64,000 nucleotides of DNA from Gaeumannomyces sp. JS-464 (lineage: Eukaryota > Ascomycota > Sordariomycetes > Magnaporthales > Magnaporthaceae), in NCBI GenBank assembly GCA_002197995.1, contig NGZR01000003.1, positions 2,356,001 through 2,420,000 on the forward strand, in the 5' to 3' direction. This document shows, one piece after another, positions 23,401-33,900 of this stretch (positions are counted from its first letter, which is position 1; every line of letters starts with the position of its first letter). Under the pieces are notes generated by a model that was given only the letters and a program-made list of their open reading frames with translations, ran no database searches and had not been told where the DNA came from. The position numbers and the translations under genes were made by a program.

Positions 23401-24732
23401 GACGCCTTCGGGCGGTCGGCGCTCTTCTACGCGTCGCGGATCGGCAGCCACGAGTCTGTCGTGCTGCTGCTGAAGCAAAAGGTCCCCGTCGACGACGGCA
23501 GCCTGCACGAGGCGGCGCGCAACTTCCAGGTCGACGTCATGGAGAAGCTGATCGCGGCGGGCCACAACCCGAACTTCCGCTCCTGCCAGCACCACGGCCA
23601 CACGGCCCTGACTGAAATGGCGAGCAAGGGGTCCGTCCCCGAGGACCTTGAGGCCGCAGAGGCTGCTGTAGACCTGCTTAGGCGTGCCGGGGCCGACCCG
23701 CTGCTGCAGGTCGGCGGCAAGACGGCGGTGTTCTGGGCGCTAGAAAACAATAGTGGCAGTCGGCGCAGCAGCCGGGCCAGCGGGGGAAGCCAGTCCGTCG
23801 CTGGGGGTGGTGGCGCCGAGGCGATAACGAGGCTGCTGCTCGAGGGCATCCTGTACAAGACGCTGGGCGACGAGCGCAACGTGTTCCGGGACGCGGCGGT
23901 CGACGGCTTCTTCTTCTACTCACCGACCATGTACCTGCAAAAGGGCCGCTCCAACGCGACGCCCGAGGTCGCGCAGGCCCTGCTGGCCCTGCTGAGGACC
24001 CACGCGGCCGTGGATCGGTTCTATGCCGGCGCCGACGCCGACGAGCAGCCGCCCGACGCGGTCGGGATGCCCGAGGAGATCCGCGAGATTGAGCGGGAGC
24101 GCAAGGCGAGGAGGCTGCGGCAGCAGAAAGCAGAGGAGGAGGCCGCGGCGGCAGAAGCGGAGGCGGCCGTGGGCGTGTACGAGGTCCGGCGACGGTCGGA
24201 CAACGACTACGCCGGCTCGACGAAGTCGGAACCGCGCCGCCGCCACCCGCACGAGGCGGAGCGGGGCGAGGCGGGGGGTCTCAGGCACGCGCAGGCGGCG
24301 CGGCTGCGCGCCGAGGAGCAGGCGCTCGAGGCGTGGCGGCGCGAGATGGAGACGCGCGAGGTCCGCGGGACGCCGGCGCCCGTGGGCCAGCAGTGGACGC
24401 CGCAGATGGTCCGGGAGGACGGGGTGGATGGCGGCGGCAGGCGGGCGGACTGGGTGGCGCCGTCGCCGGCCGTGGCCATGGTTTCGACGTGGGCGAATGG
24501 GGACCAGCCGCAGCAGCCGCAGCAGCAGCAGCAGCGGAAGCCGTCACCGCCGCAGTCGAAGCTGAAGAAGCACAGCTCGGAAAAGTCGTCGAGACCCGGC
24601 TCGACTGGCGGGAAGAGCTCCAAGAGCTCCAAGAGTTCCAAGAGCGCCGTCTCGGGCGCAAGGGGATCGCCGCGCAAGCCGAGCTCGACGGCGACGCGTG
24701 AGGGTTCGTCGAGGAGGGTGGCTGCTAGGTAG
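20487..24732 (+). CDS. Large ankyrin-repeat protein with Ser-Pro linker and charged C-terminal tail
   Basis: Exon 1 is 20487-23213 and exon 2 is 23282-24732. The 68-base intron has a perfect TACTAAC branch site at 23261. Many degenerate ankyrin units are seen: ILSVLLKYGADPAE, ILRLLVAAGADPN, VGMLLDAGARPEHDGG, LLDLLLAHGADVN and TPLLLAAKTGRPGLVDKFI. A Ser-Pro linker (about residues 685-730, SPRSPRSPMRPMSPMSS) splits the array. The last ~230 residues are Glu/Arg/Ala-rich (coiled-coil-like) then Gln- and Ser/Lys-rich (SSKSSKSSKS). Four single-base breaks lie near 20677 (extra), 20885 (missing), 21239 (extra) and 21447 (extra). Corrected, the gene has exactly 1,392 codons. It is probably a protein-binding scaffold; the partner is unknown. 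No NACHT or HET domain is visible in it. Confidence 0.8.
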
Positions 24733-25606
24733 AATGTGATAGGGCAAAGTTTGGACACCCGTGACGATACCTTTTTTCTTCTTTCCTTTGTTATTTTGAG
24801 CTGCAATCTGACTGGGTATTTTGGGTTGTATGGCGTTGGGGGAAAGCTTGCGATGGACGAGTCCCGAGTCTATTTTGGAGTTTGGTCTAGACAGCGGACA
24901 CATCACTAAACTGTACCTAACGAGTTTGAGAGACTACGGGCATTCTATGTTTTAGTTTCCACTTGTGGTTCCGTTCATTTTAGGGCGAAACGTGCCTAAT
25001 TGCCACCAGACTTGAGAAGCTGGAGACCCAAGTCAGGAGTCGTCAGTTGGAGGGCATCAAATGGCTCACACGGACAAGTGTAATCTATGACATCGCCATC
25101 TCTTCAAGCAAACGAGGGAAAGCCAGCGAAACAGCGCCATTCTGAGACCGACAAACCGGCCCGGCTATCGTTCCCCACGCTGCTACAATTCTTTCTCGCT
25201 TTGCCCCAAGCACAGATTGAAGCAAGCAGTGAAAAAGACCGGTACAACACCGCCGGCCTTCTCATCAAGAAATGGGCCAGTCCAGGATAGCGAAATCCAG
25301 CCCTGCCCGTGTCCGTCGTGTCATAGGACCAGCCACTTGGTTAAGCATTCCAGTGTGCCGGCCGATCACTGCCGATCAGCTGGATACGAAGAACCCGAAA
25401 GGGAGGCTCCTGGACATCTTATTGGACAGAGCTCTCTCGCACGACGTAGGTGGTGGCTAGGGGAAATCCTGCGAACGACTGTGGTTTCTTTGTTAGTCTT
25501 GCATCTTTCAGCCCGTCTTACCCAAACACAACACGCAACCCCTCAGGTAAGGCCAGTCGGCCTGGGTACCCAGGTAAGCGGCCCACGGTGAGTGGAAGCA
25601 TGCGTG
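24733..25606. other. Intergenic region
   Basis: This holds the 3' flank of the ankyrin gene and the promoter of the cysteine-rich secreted protein. No convincing gene is seen. Confidence 0.5.
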
Positions 25607-25613
25607 TATAAAT
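25607..25613 (+). promoter_or_regulatory. TATA box of the cysteine-rich secreted protein gene
   Basis: TATAAAT sits 116 bases before the ATG at 25729. That is a normal distance for a strongly regulated fungal gene. Confidence 0.65.
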
Positions 25614-25728
25614 GGACCGATGGCCCATCCCTCCAGTCCGTTGCTGGGCAGAGCCGGGTTGACGAATCCGTCCACTACAACTTCCGCATCAAGCAACACC
25701 AGCAATTACTGAGAAAGAACAAAATACA

Positions 25729-26169
25729 ATGCTTCGCCATACCCTCGTCCTCGCCACTCTTGCCTCCACACTCTCATCGGTTTCGGCCTTTTCCTGCCCT
25801 GGTGTAACCGAGAACGGCTTCAAGCCGGTGTGCTGCATGGGAAAGGATGGCCAGGTTGCCCTCAACTGTCAGCCGACCCCTTCAAACGCATCACTTTTTT
25901 GTAGGAAAACAACTAACGGGGTATTTGATACGTCAAGGCATCCCAGCGCATCAGATGGGAGCCGAAAACCCGACTTGGGAGTGCAACGCCGGCCCACCGT
26001 ACAGGTCTCAGGGCTGCTGCCAAAGCATCGTAAGTACCGCTTCCGCTGCCATGAATAACACTCTCAAACGCCTTGGTTCTAATAATATTGCCCTTTGTAT
26101 CTCTAGGGCTACACCAATCCTGACACTAGGATGGCCATTTACCTCTGCTCTGACTACATCGGCCCCTGA
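25729..26169 (+). CDS. Small secreted cysteine-rich protein, hydrophobin-like cysteine order
   Basis: Model: exons 25729-25900, 25947-26029 and 26107-26169, 318 bases, 105 residues. It starts with a signal peptide (MLRHTLVLATLASTLSSVSA). The mature part has eight cysteines in the order C-CC-C-C-CC-C (SCPG, VCCMG, NCQP, WECN, GCCQS, YLCSD). Spacings are about 11, 10, 22, 10 and 16 residues. The order matches hydrophobins, but the spacing fits neither class well, so it may be a hydrophobin-like surface protein or an effector. The first intron is the weak point: acceptor 25946 gives a 46-base intron, while 25937 would give 37 bases and a ninth cysteine. The second intron (GTAAGT..CTAG) is clear. 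A TATA box supports an inducible gene. Confidence 0.65.
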
Positions 26170-27027
26170 GCGATTGGTCTGCAGCCCGGGACGTCTGGAG
26201 GGAGCACTATGGGCCACACTTTTTTCCATTTCATTTTCCGTTTCCTTTTGCCCTCCATTTTCGCCGACTATCAATACCAGGATCACCTAGTCTGGCACAA
26301 CCTGACTGTCTCCGCTTTTTTCCCCCCGTTCTTCGGCCTCGTGTCTGACTACACGGAGGGCAAACGTCGGCCTCTGTTGTTTATTGCTTACTTTCGGCAA
26401 ACAATTAAAGCCACGAAGACTCGTTTGATTGGCATTTCAACTGTCTCTCGCCTCCCCTAAATGAAATCTTCAGCAGCTAGCCTAAGCCAGCCTGCATGGC
26501 CTTCCTAGGCAATGGGGCTATCGGGGCGGGCCGCATAACCGCCCGCCCCGTTCCATAACCGCACCGATAACTTCTTCTCATTGGCTAGGTAGGTAGGCAC
26601 CTATGGCAGGGTCCTGCAAAAGCACTGCCAACAGCTCCTCCGCCGCCCTGTTCAGGCTCATCATTTGCCGGGCGTCGTTTGCCGCCGACCATTTGCTATC
26701 CGTCGTTTGCTGCCCACGGCTTGCTGCCTGCTATTTGCCGCGTACCCTCCACACTCCTACCTTCTGACTGACGAGTGCTGCCCCTCTTCCTACCATGATT
26801 TCCCTTTCTATCATCATGGCTTCTCCCGCAATGCAATGTCATCTTGCTCTCCTGTCTTTTCTGCTCCCACCAACATCTCCCCTCCTTTACCTGATCGCCA
26901 CTCACATCTGGGTCTTGTATTACCGTTGTCTCTGCAAATTTCCAACCCCAAGCGTTAGTTCTAGCCCTGTACCCTGGCCTCCGAAAAGGGCCAATAACAC
27001 ACGGGCTACTCCCCACACACAGGTTCC
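26170..27027. other. 3' flank and promoter region of HET gene 1
   Basis: After the secreted protein gene comes a GC-rich hairpin (26522-26550), an ATTGG element near 26580, and a degenerate array of TTTGC(C/T)G units at about 26663-26745. Parts of this region resemble the region upstream of HET gene 2. No separate gene is seen. Confidence 0.5.
26522..26550. promoter_or_regulatory. Perfect 10-base inverted repeat upstream of HET gene 1
   Basis: CGGGGCGGGC and GCCCGCCCCG flank a 9-base spacer containing CGCATAACC, about 480 bases before the HET gene 1 start. A related element occurs at 58565-58590 upstream of HET gene 2. Confidence 0.7.
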
Positions 27028-29527
27028 ATGGACCCCAACGCAAACGCCCGAGCTATCCCGTCCCAGCCGAATCTCCTCTATGCCAAAATTGCCGTAGAGG
27101 TCTCGAATTCGACGACAAAGCTGCTGGCGGCTTCAATGCCGTCTCAGAAGACGGCAAAGCACTCGATTACCTTCTGATGCCAGAGATGCACAAGTTCAGA
27201 GTGGACCGTTCTCCAAAATATGACTCGTGGTACTATCCTCAGATCAAAGAGAAAGAGTGCTTGCCGGTGTCTCACCATCTGTGCAAAGACTCCGGGCCCG
27301 ACTTCCCAACTCTGGCGAGCTCAGCCCATGGGCCGCAGGGCTGCGGCTTCTGCCGTCTTGTCCGCACAAGTCTCTTGTCGATACTTGCCAGGGGAAAAGA
27401 GGGCCTTCAGAAAGTTATATCTTCAGGCTCGGGCAACGCTGTCAACATTGACTTCTCCTCCTACCATTGGCGAGGGGGTCATTTAGACTCTGAAGAGAAT
27501 GACATCAAAGGAGATCTTCGCCTATATGTGGTCATCTCCCCTGCAGGCAAGGCGAAAGCGCCAGCGAATGACGAGGTCTCGAGACATCAAGCGCCTCCTA
27601 CGCCCTCTGAGCCACGGGCTCTGGAGCCGGTACAGCCCGTTCCCAACATCGCTCTTATTTTTCGTTTAGACCCTTGTGAGAGCGATAAAGGCGGTAAGTA
27701 ATGTTTCCATTCCTTTTCGCATCGTCTTACCTTTAAAGCATTTTTGTTTTTCAACAGGGCTGAAATAAGTTTACTCTGCCAAAATAAGCAGCGAAGTCGA
27801 TACTTCAATGGTTGAGACTCCGGCCTACGTTCTTCGGACCGGGTCGCTTCAGCCCAGAGGTTGCTCTTTGGGCGAAAAAACGGATCGAGGAGCCCCCGGA
27901 GGAGCTGACACGGGATGATTTCGTTTTCCCCGAAATCTTCGCTCATAGAAAGCTGGCGACCTACTGCCTGCCAACAGGGAACTTCTGCCCAAAAAGGCTT
28001 GTCGATGTGCAGAGTGATCCGCCAAGACTTGTTCTCGGGACAGACATACCGTCCGACTCCCCGGGCTATGCGGCCTTGAGTTACTGCTGGGGGTCGGCCG
28101 AGGACGCGAAGGCCCAGCTGAAGAGCACCAAGCAGTCTCTTCCTGACCGCATGCGCGGCATCCACGACCACGAGATGACAGCCGCCCTGAGGGACGCCGT
28201 TGCTGCGACCCGCGCCCTCTCGATTCCTTACCTGTGGATCGACGCCCTATGCATCTTGCAAGGCGACGACGCCGTGCAGGACTGGGAGGAGCAGTCTGGA
28301 CTTGTGCACCTGATCTACGGGCATGCCCGCGTCACGCTGGGCGCCTTGGCCTCCACGTCCTGCAGGGAGGGCTTCCTCGACCCCGCGCCGGACGAGACGG
28401 ACGTGCACATGCGCTGGAGCTCCACCGTCTCGTCGGGCGTGTCGGGGCTTTTCAGGATCACCTACACCCGCTGCCGCAGAGTCAGCAAAGTCGCCCGGCC
28501 CCTCCGCCAGCTGGCGAGCACAGTGGCGTTCGTCAAGGGCGAGTTCAAGAGGTCGGCATACATCAGGCGCGGGTGGACGTTCCCGGAGGGCGCCGTGTCG
28601 CAGCGCTTCCTGGCCTTCACCAAGTCGGCCCTGGTGTTCTGCAACCCGGGGCGGGACTTCATGCTGGGCATCGACAGGCCCATGATGAGGCTGTTTCGCT
28701 GGAACAACTCGGTAAACACCATCTTTCACTGGCACGGCCCCGGCTGGCCCAAGCTATCGTGTGGCTACAGCGGCCGGAAAGGCGGCCTCACGAGACCTAC
28801 CGACTTTCTGCCTGCCGTTTCTGGCCTCGCGGCCTTTTACGCCAAACGCGCAGGTTTGGGGGCCCAGGACTACCTCGCAGGCCTCTGGCTCAACGACCTG
28901 CACTACGGGCTCGCTTGGTCGACATCCAGCCCGCAAAAGACAGACCTGGCGAGTCTTGTCAAGCAGCTGTCGTCCCAGACCCCATACGTTTGCCCCTCTT
29001 GGAGTTGGGGGATCCACTGGAACATAAACTTCCCTCTCTCCGGCCATTCGAAGCGGGCGTGTACGATAGAGGCTGTCGACATGCGGCCGAAGGGCGTAAA
29101 CCCGTTTGGAGAGGTGGCCGCCGGCGGGCGCTTGAGGATAACAGGCAGAGTAGCCCCGCTTCCTTCTAGCCTGCGCTACACCAACGACGGTGACATATAT
29201 CCGATGCAGGATATATGGATGTGGGAGGCCGATGTTGAAAAGACTGACAGGAACGGCAGGTGGAACTGGCATCTTGACTGGCAGCCGGACACGAAGCAGG
29301 GGCTTCCCCGCGGAGAGCTGATGATGGTTCTGACAGGGACCGACCGGAGCGAGCATGTGTCCCTAGTGGGCATAATCATACATCCGGTGGGAGACGCCCG
29401 GCCCGGAGTCTATGTCAGAGTCGGGTCGTTTTGCCGGACGCCCATAGATAGGAGGATTCCGTGGGGCGAGCACCTCCCGTTACCATTCTTCGGAAGACAA
29501 GCGTCGCGGACAGTCGAGATCATTTGA
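27028..29527 (+). CDS. HET-domain (heterokaryon incompatibility) protein, paralogue 1
   Basis: Exon 1 is 27028-27693 and exon 2 is 27792-29527. The protein starts MDPNANARAI, matching MDPVANTQAS of paralogue 2. An N-terminal module has two CxxC pairs (LCQNC and CGFC) with FDDKAAGG between them. The HET domain (about residues 314-415) has YAALSYCWG and IPYLWIDALCILQGDD. The C-terminal ~380 residues are shared with paralogue 2, including CPSWSWG and RPGVYVRVGSF. HET proteins trigger cell death after fusion of unlike strains. One base is missing near 27070-27072; with it the gene has 801 codons (800 residues). Both paralogues splice at the same place, GCG split as G|CG, which supports the model. 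Confidence 0.88.
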
Positions 29528-29764
29528 TCGAGAGGGCGGCTCATCCATGAAAACGCAGGCGGTACTCTTTCCCTTTCCTTTTTCCTTTCCTGCCAAGGTG
29601 TTTAACCGATGGGAGGTGCCAAATTGTATGTCGTGGATGATGATGGGAAGAGTATCAATGCCATTACCAGCTCCAAAAGTATGATGCGGTTCTTAACATC
29701 CAATGTCACGATGCAGACACCTAAAATACCAAAACCTCCGCCAGTGCCTCCATTCCACAAAGGC

Positions 29765-29986
29765 TCAGTAAACCCACCCACACGTGCTTCCCAAAGGAGG
29801 AGGAGGATCCCGCTTGATGGGGCCAAGTTTGATCCTCAAATACAAGAGCACCACCCCGATAGCGAGCGTGATCCCCCCGACGACCACACCGAGCACGATA
29901 AGCAGCTCGTGCCCGTCCTCCCCCCTTCGGGCTACCGGAGAATCGCTTGGCACATGGAATGAAACCATAGTAGTGCGTTCTTCCAT
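29765..29986 (-). CDS. Possible single-pass membrane protein exon
   Basis: The frame reads a polar Ser-rich start, then one strong hydrophobic segment (LLIVLGVVVGGITLAIGVVL), then a basic stop-transfer (YLRIKLGPIKRD) and a stop. The layout fits many fungal single-pass proteins. The open frame continues upstream without an obvious start, so it could be the last exon of a spliced gene. No family is recognised. Confidence 0.35.
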   Translation of the reverse strand: MEERTTMVSFHVPSDSPVARRGEDGHELLIVLGVVVGGITLAIGVVLLYLRIKLGPIKRDPPPPLGSTCGWVY

Positions 29987-30399
29987 CTTCGGCCCGGCTC
30001 CTCCTGCTCCCTCTCCCCCCAGCTGAGATGTTTCTGCTGTCGTTGTTGTTTGACCAAGAGCGGCACGAGGGATACTTCTGCTTGTCGATCTTATTCCGCC
30101 AGAGGACGAGAAAAACTCAATCCGATCCGCTGCATTTTATATGCCGCGATGGTAGTCACCGTCACGGCGTGTGGGAGGTTTGGTACAGTCCGGTGACTAG
30201 TGTTGACGTCTGTCGCACGAAGCCATACGATAGAACATGTCTAATATGCCAGACTGTGTTAGCCGTATGGAGCAAGCGAAAGGAGGCACCGAGCGAGACG
30301 TCCGAACAAACCGTGCTCACCTCCCGTCCTTCTTTGATCCGCTCCCCAGGCTCTCGCCCACCATCTCGCGAGTCCACACCTCCCGCGGTGCGGCTGCCG

Positions 30400-30648
30400 C
30401 TAATCCAAGATAATAGATGTGTTGGAGGAGCAGGACTCCACCGAACTGGGGCGGGACTTCCGCTGTGGACCGCATCCCCCAGCCATGAATGCGGGATTGG
30501 ACATGTTGCACCAGATGACCATTGCCAAAACAATGATTAAAGGTATTGTGGTGATGAGTATGATGCCAGTCGTGCTGAGCTGGTCGGGCTGGGGAGGAGG
30601 TTCGTCACGCCCGATCACCGTGACGGGTCCCGCACGGGGGCTGTACAT
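30400..30648 (-). CDS. Possible single-pass membrane protein exon
   Basis: The frame has a Pro-rich polar start, then one hydrophobic segment (TGIILITTIPLIIVLAMVIW), then a Ser/Lys/Arg-rich tail (QRKSRPSS) and a stop. It has the same general layout and strand as the frame at 29765-29986, 400 bases downstream. They may be two related small genes or exons of one. No homologue is recognised. Confidence 0.3.
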   Translation of the reverse strand: MYSPRAGPVTVIGRDEPPPQPDQLSTTGIILITTIPLIIVLAMVIWCNMSNPAFMAGGCGPQRKSRPSSVESCSSNTSIILD

Positions 30649-32505
30649 GTTTTGGGTTGCTGGGTTTCGCCTTGGGCTGTCTGTCTCGGTCGAGTCACAA
30701 TAAATGGGGATCTCGAGGGAGTCGGAGTGTCAATGGCCGGGTCGGACGATGGCCAGTTCCCAAAGCAAGGAGACTGGGGGCCTTTCCGCCTGGGCTCCGG
30801 CACCAGACCACTTCTCTTATTGCATTTCCCCAGGGTAAGCACCAGCGGCCCCGGGGCTTGCTATAGGGATGCGTCCCACGTCCCATCGCGGTGAGGTTGC
30901 ACGATGGTGCCTCATATGTCGCTCGGGGCACATCACACCGGAGAACGCAGCCGGCGAAAGTTCGAGATGCGCAGAAAGACAATAAGACGTCGCCGTGGTC
31001 AGGGCACAAGCAGCAGCCACCCGTGGCCAACAATGGGGTGCGGCAAACTGCGCTGCTTGTCAAACGTCCCGCCTGGATCTAGGTCGTGTGTGTGATTCTA
31101 TGGTCCCGGCGGCCAAATAAATAAATAAAAAATGCAGTTACTATAGGTCTCCTTTCCTGTTTCCGGTGTACTTTCCCATTTCATGCATCCTTCTCCGTGT
31201 CCTGTATCATCTCCGATCGCCTGTATTTATTCCCGAGTCCTACTTCCTCCCTGTTCCCCGTATCCTAAAGACATATAATTTAGGGGGATCGGTAACATGG
31301 GGAACTCCCTGAGCCAGACGGCCGGACACTCCCAACATCGTTCGAGCGGTTTGGGCAGTGGCGGCCACTCGTCCATCCCGTGACGCGGATGAGGTGGTTG
31401 TACGAGCGAAGCACAACCTATCCGGGTGCCTGTACGTCCTTGATTTGGAGAGCTGGCCCTCCACAGGCACGGCTTTCTGTGCCGTGCCGCCTTGACTGGC
31501 GCGCCGGAACCCGGAGATCGGCTTAATGGAGCAATTGTCAAGCCCAGACCTGTGAAAAGGGCAGAATGGGGTGACAGGGGGAACTCTCGGCCAACGAGCG
31601 CAGGCGTGTATTCCAGGGGCAACAACAACCGCGACGGACATACGCACAGAGCGGCGGGGTGGTGCATGATATCGTAACGGGCTTGCATTTTGCATGGGAT
31701 GTATAGAGATGGTCGAATCACACACATACACATCATCCCCAGCCACATGTCATCAGCTTGTGCGCACGTGTTGTTGACACAGGGGCGACGTAGGACGGCA
31801 CGCAGGGTGAGGGAGAGTGCGAGTTAGGCAGGCAGCGAGGTAGCAATCACAAACATGGTCAAGGGACACTTAGCAGAGGGCTTTCAAGGGCATGTAGATC
31901 TCTAAAATGAAACGGTCAATGGATGGAGAGACCAAATGACCGAGATTAACGATGGATCATTATTCTCTGGACGTCGGCTGGCGAAAAAATCGCCCCGGAC
32001 ACGGTGCAAGTGCCCATCGGGTTATCCTTGCCCAAAGGCGAAGGGGTTCCCCAACAGCAAAGCGTGTGCCAGAACGCCCATGACTATCTGAAGAAGAGGA
32101 AAGGGAAGAGAAAATTTCAGAGGACCCGCGATGTCAGAACCGTTTTCTTTTCCAGCCGCCTCGTCGTGTGGGTCCCAAAAGACGCACGGACACGTTTGTC
32201 ATGTGAACTTTCTTGGTGACTTTCACGGGAAGCTGGAAATGGAACATCTCTGATTGGCCAGGGAGAGCCGAGGAGCCGAAGGAGGTGCATGGATCATTGA
32301 GCTGCGGCAGCTCCCTCCAGGGGCATCATCGACGACGTCTGGTGCGTCTGCATCATCAAAACTACCCCCCGTCGTTTAGCCCCCCCAGCGCAGGAAGCCG
32401 CTACGCAGCCCAATTGGAACAGCAAAACCAGCGTGCTTGTTCCGAAAGGAAAGGAACCGGATCATCTTCTCCAAACTCCCACACAAACCCCGAAAAGCCG
32501 CGATC

Positions 32506-33254
32506 ATGAGCACCCAAAGGGTCGGCCTCATGGCCATCCGGCGAGGTAAAGTCTTGCCGCGGCGCTAATGCGAGAGAAGGCTTCCGAGACGGGCGCAATC
32601 GCTAACACTGTTCCCACCAGCCGCCCAACAACCCGTCTTCTCCCAGCACATCCCCAGATCGGCCGCCGCCCTGAGCCTACAGAGCTCACAGGCCCGGTAT
32701 GTTCCTGTCATATCCCGGGCGCGACAGGAGGGGCGAACCACCCGGAGCATATATTAGAGCGGGGGAAAAAGAAAAACTAACAAGCCGAAAACCCCCTCCC
32801 CCAAAACAAAAGCCCGCTCACGACCAAGCTCACGCACGCCGAGAACGACGCCCTCCTGGCCGAGCAGCGCCTGCGCCGGCCCGTGGGCCCCCACCTCGAG
32901 ATCTACGACTACAAGCAGACGTTCCTGGGCGGCTCCATCTGGCAGCGCATCTCGGGCACCCTGCTGACGGGCACCCTGTACGGCTTCGGCGCCGCCTACC
33001 TGGCCGCCCCGCTGACGGGCTGGCACCTCGAGTCGGCCAGCATCGCCGCCGCCGTCGGCGCCTGGCCCGCCTTCGCGAAGGTCGGCCTCAAGTTCCTGAT
33101 CGCCTGGCCCTTCACCTTCCACTCCTTTAACGGCGTCCGACACCTCGTCTGGGACACGGCCAGGGGCTTCGAAAAGTCCAGGCTCAAGGCCCTGTCCCGC
33201 TACGTCTGGGTCGCCAGCGCCCTGAGCGCCGTTGGTCTTGTTGCGTTCTTTTGA
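32506..33254 (+). CDS. SDH3: Succinate dehydrogenase cytochrome b560 subunit
   Basis: Exons are 32506-32545, 32621-32696 and 32813-33254. Introns end in CCAG and AAAG, with GCTAAC and ACTAAC branch sites. The 558 bases encode 185 residues. The first ~40 residues form a basic, Ser/Ala-rich mitochondrial targeting sequence (MSTQRVGLMAIRRAAQQPVF). Family motifs are SIWQRISGTLLTG at the quinone site and FTFHSFNGVRHLVWD, which holds the conserved histidines near the haem. Three hydrophobic helices follow the family plan. It anchors complex II in the inner membrane and passes electrons from succinate to ubiquinone. The reading frame is intact. It is convergent with TAF6. Confidence 0.95.
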
Positions 33255-33900
33255 GCGGGGGGTGTTGGAGGGAGAATAAAAGAATTGGGTGGTGCTGGGC
33301 GTGTGAGCTGTACCAGGCCCGGGATAAGAATGGAATGGAGGGTGAATCTGCCAGCTATGCTTGGCCGGTGGTCTAGTAGGGCATGCTGGAAGCATTGCCG
33401 AGGACCACCGTGGCGGACGATTGATTAAAAAAAAAAGAATCTGGTTGAAACCGAGGGGACAGCGGCTGTCCCAGATGCTCTACGGCTCAGACGAGTATAG
33501 ATGCCAAGCTAATCCAGGGTCCAGTCCAGTTGTACCCTATTTTTATTATTTGTTTGTATAAGACTTGCATCTGTTCGGCGGTAGGCATCATCGGGGATGA
33601 GCTACAACAGCCACCCATGCGGCCTACGCATCCCCTGCCGACTATTGTGTTCGCCATATCTCATCCGTTGCATCACCACGTAGCCCGTCGGGAGCTGAAT
33701 GGGGAACCCGGTTCATGCGCACTTCCTCTAAACTTCAAGACGTCCAAAAAGAGGATGAGTCGCTCTGGCGCATAATAACGGGCGTAAACCTCAAATTTCG
33801 TGTAAAACTCCAGGCGCCACAACCATTGTGAGAAAAAAAGAAATCAAAGTGATAAACCACATGATCATCGTTCGAGTGTCTCCAGCCAGGAGTAGAGATG
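33255..33900. other. Intergenic region between convergent SDH3 and TAF6
   Basis: Both neighbours end here, so this is shared 3' flank. It has an A10 run at 33427-33436 and nothing that looks coding. Confidence 0.6.

Larger units (their letters stand above)
29528..32505. other. Intergenic region with two candidate membrane-protein exons
   Basis: This lies between HET gene 1 and SDH3. Apart from the two transmembrane frames listed separately (29765-29986 and 30400-30648), I recognise nothing. AATAAATAAATAAAAAA at about 31117-31133 and frames at 31227-31750 show no motifs. Confidence 0.45.

Noticed and set aside
25729..26058. Unspliced 109-codon reading of the cysteine-rich protein
   Set aside because: It loses the later cysteines, while the spliced form keeps a regular eight-cysteine pattern and uses good splice sites.
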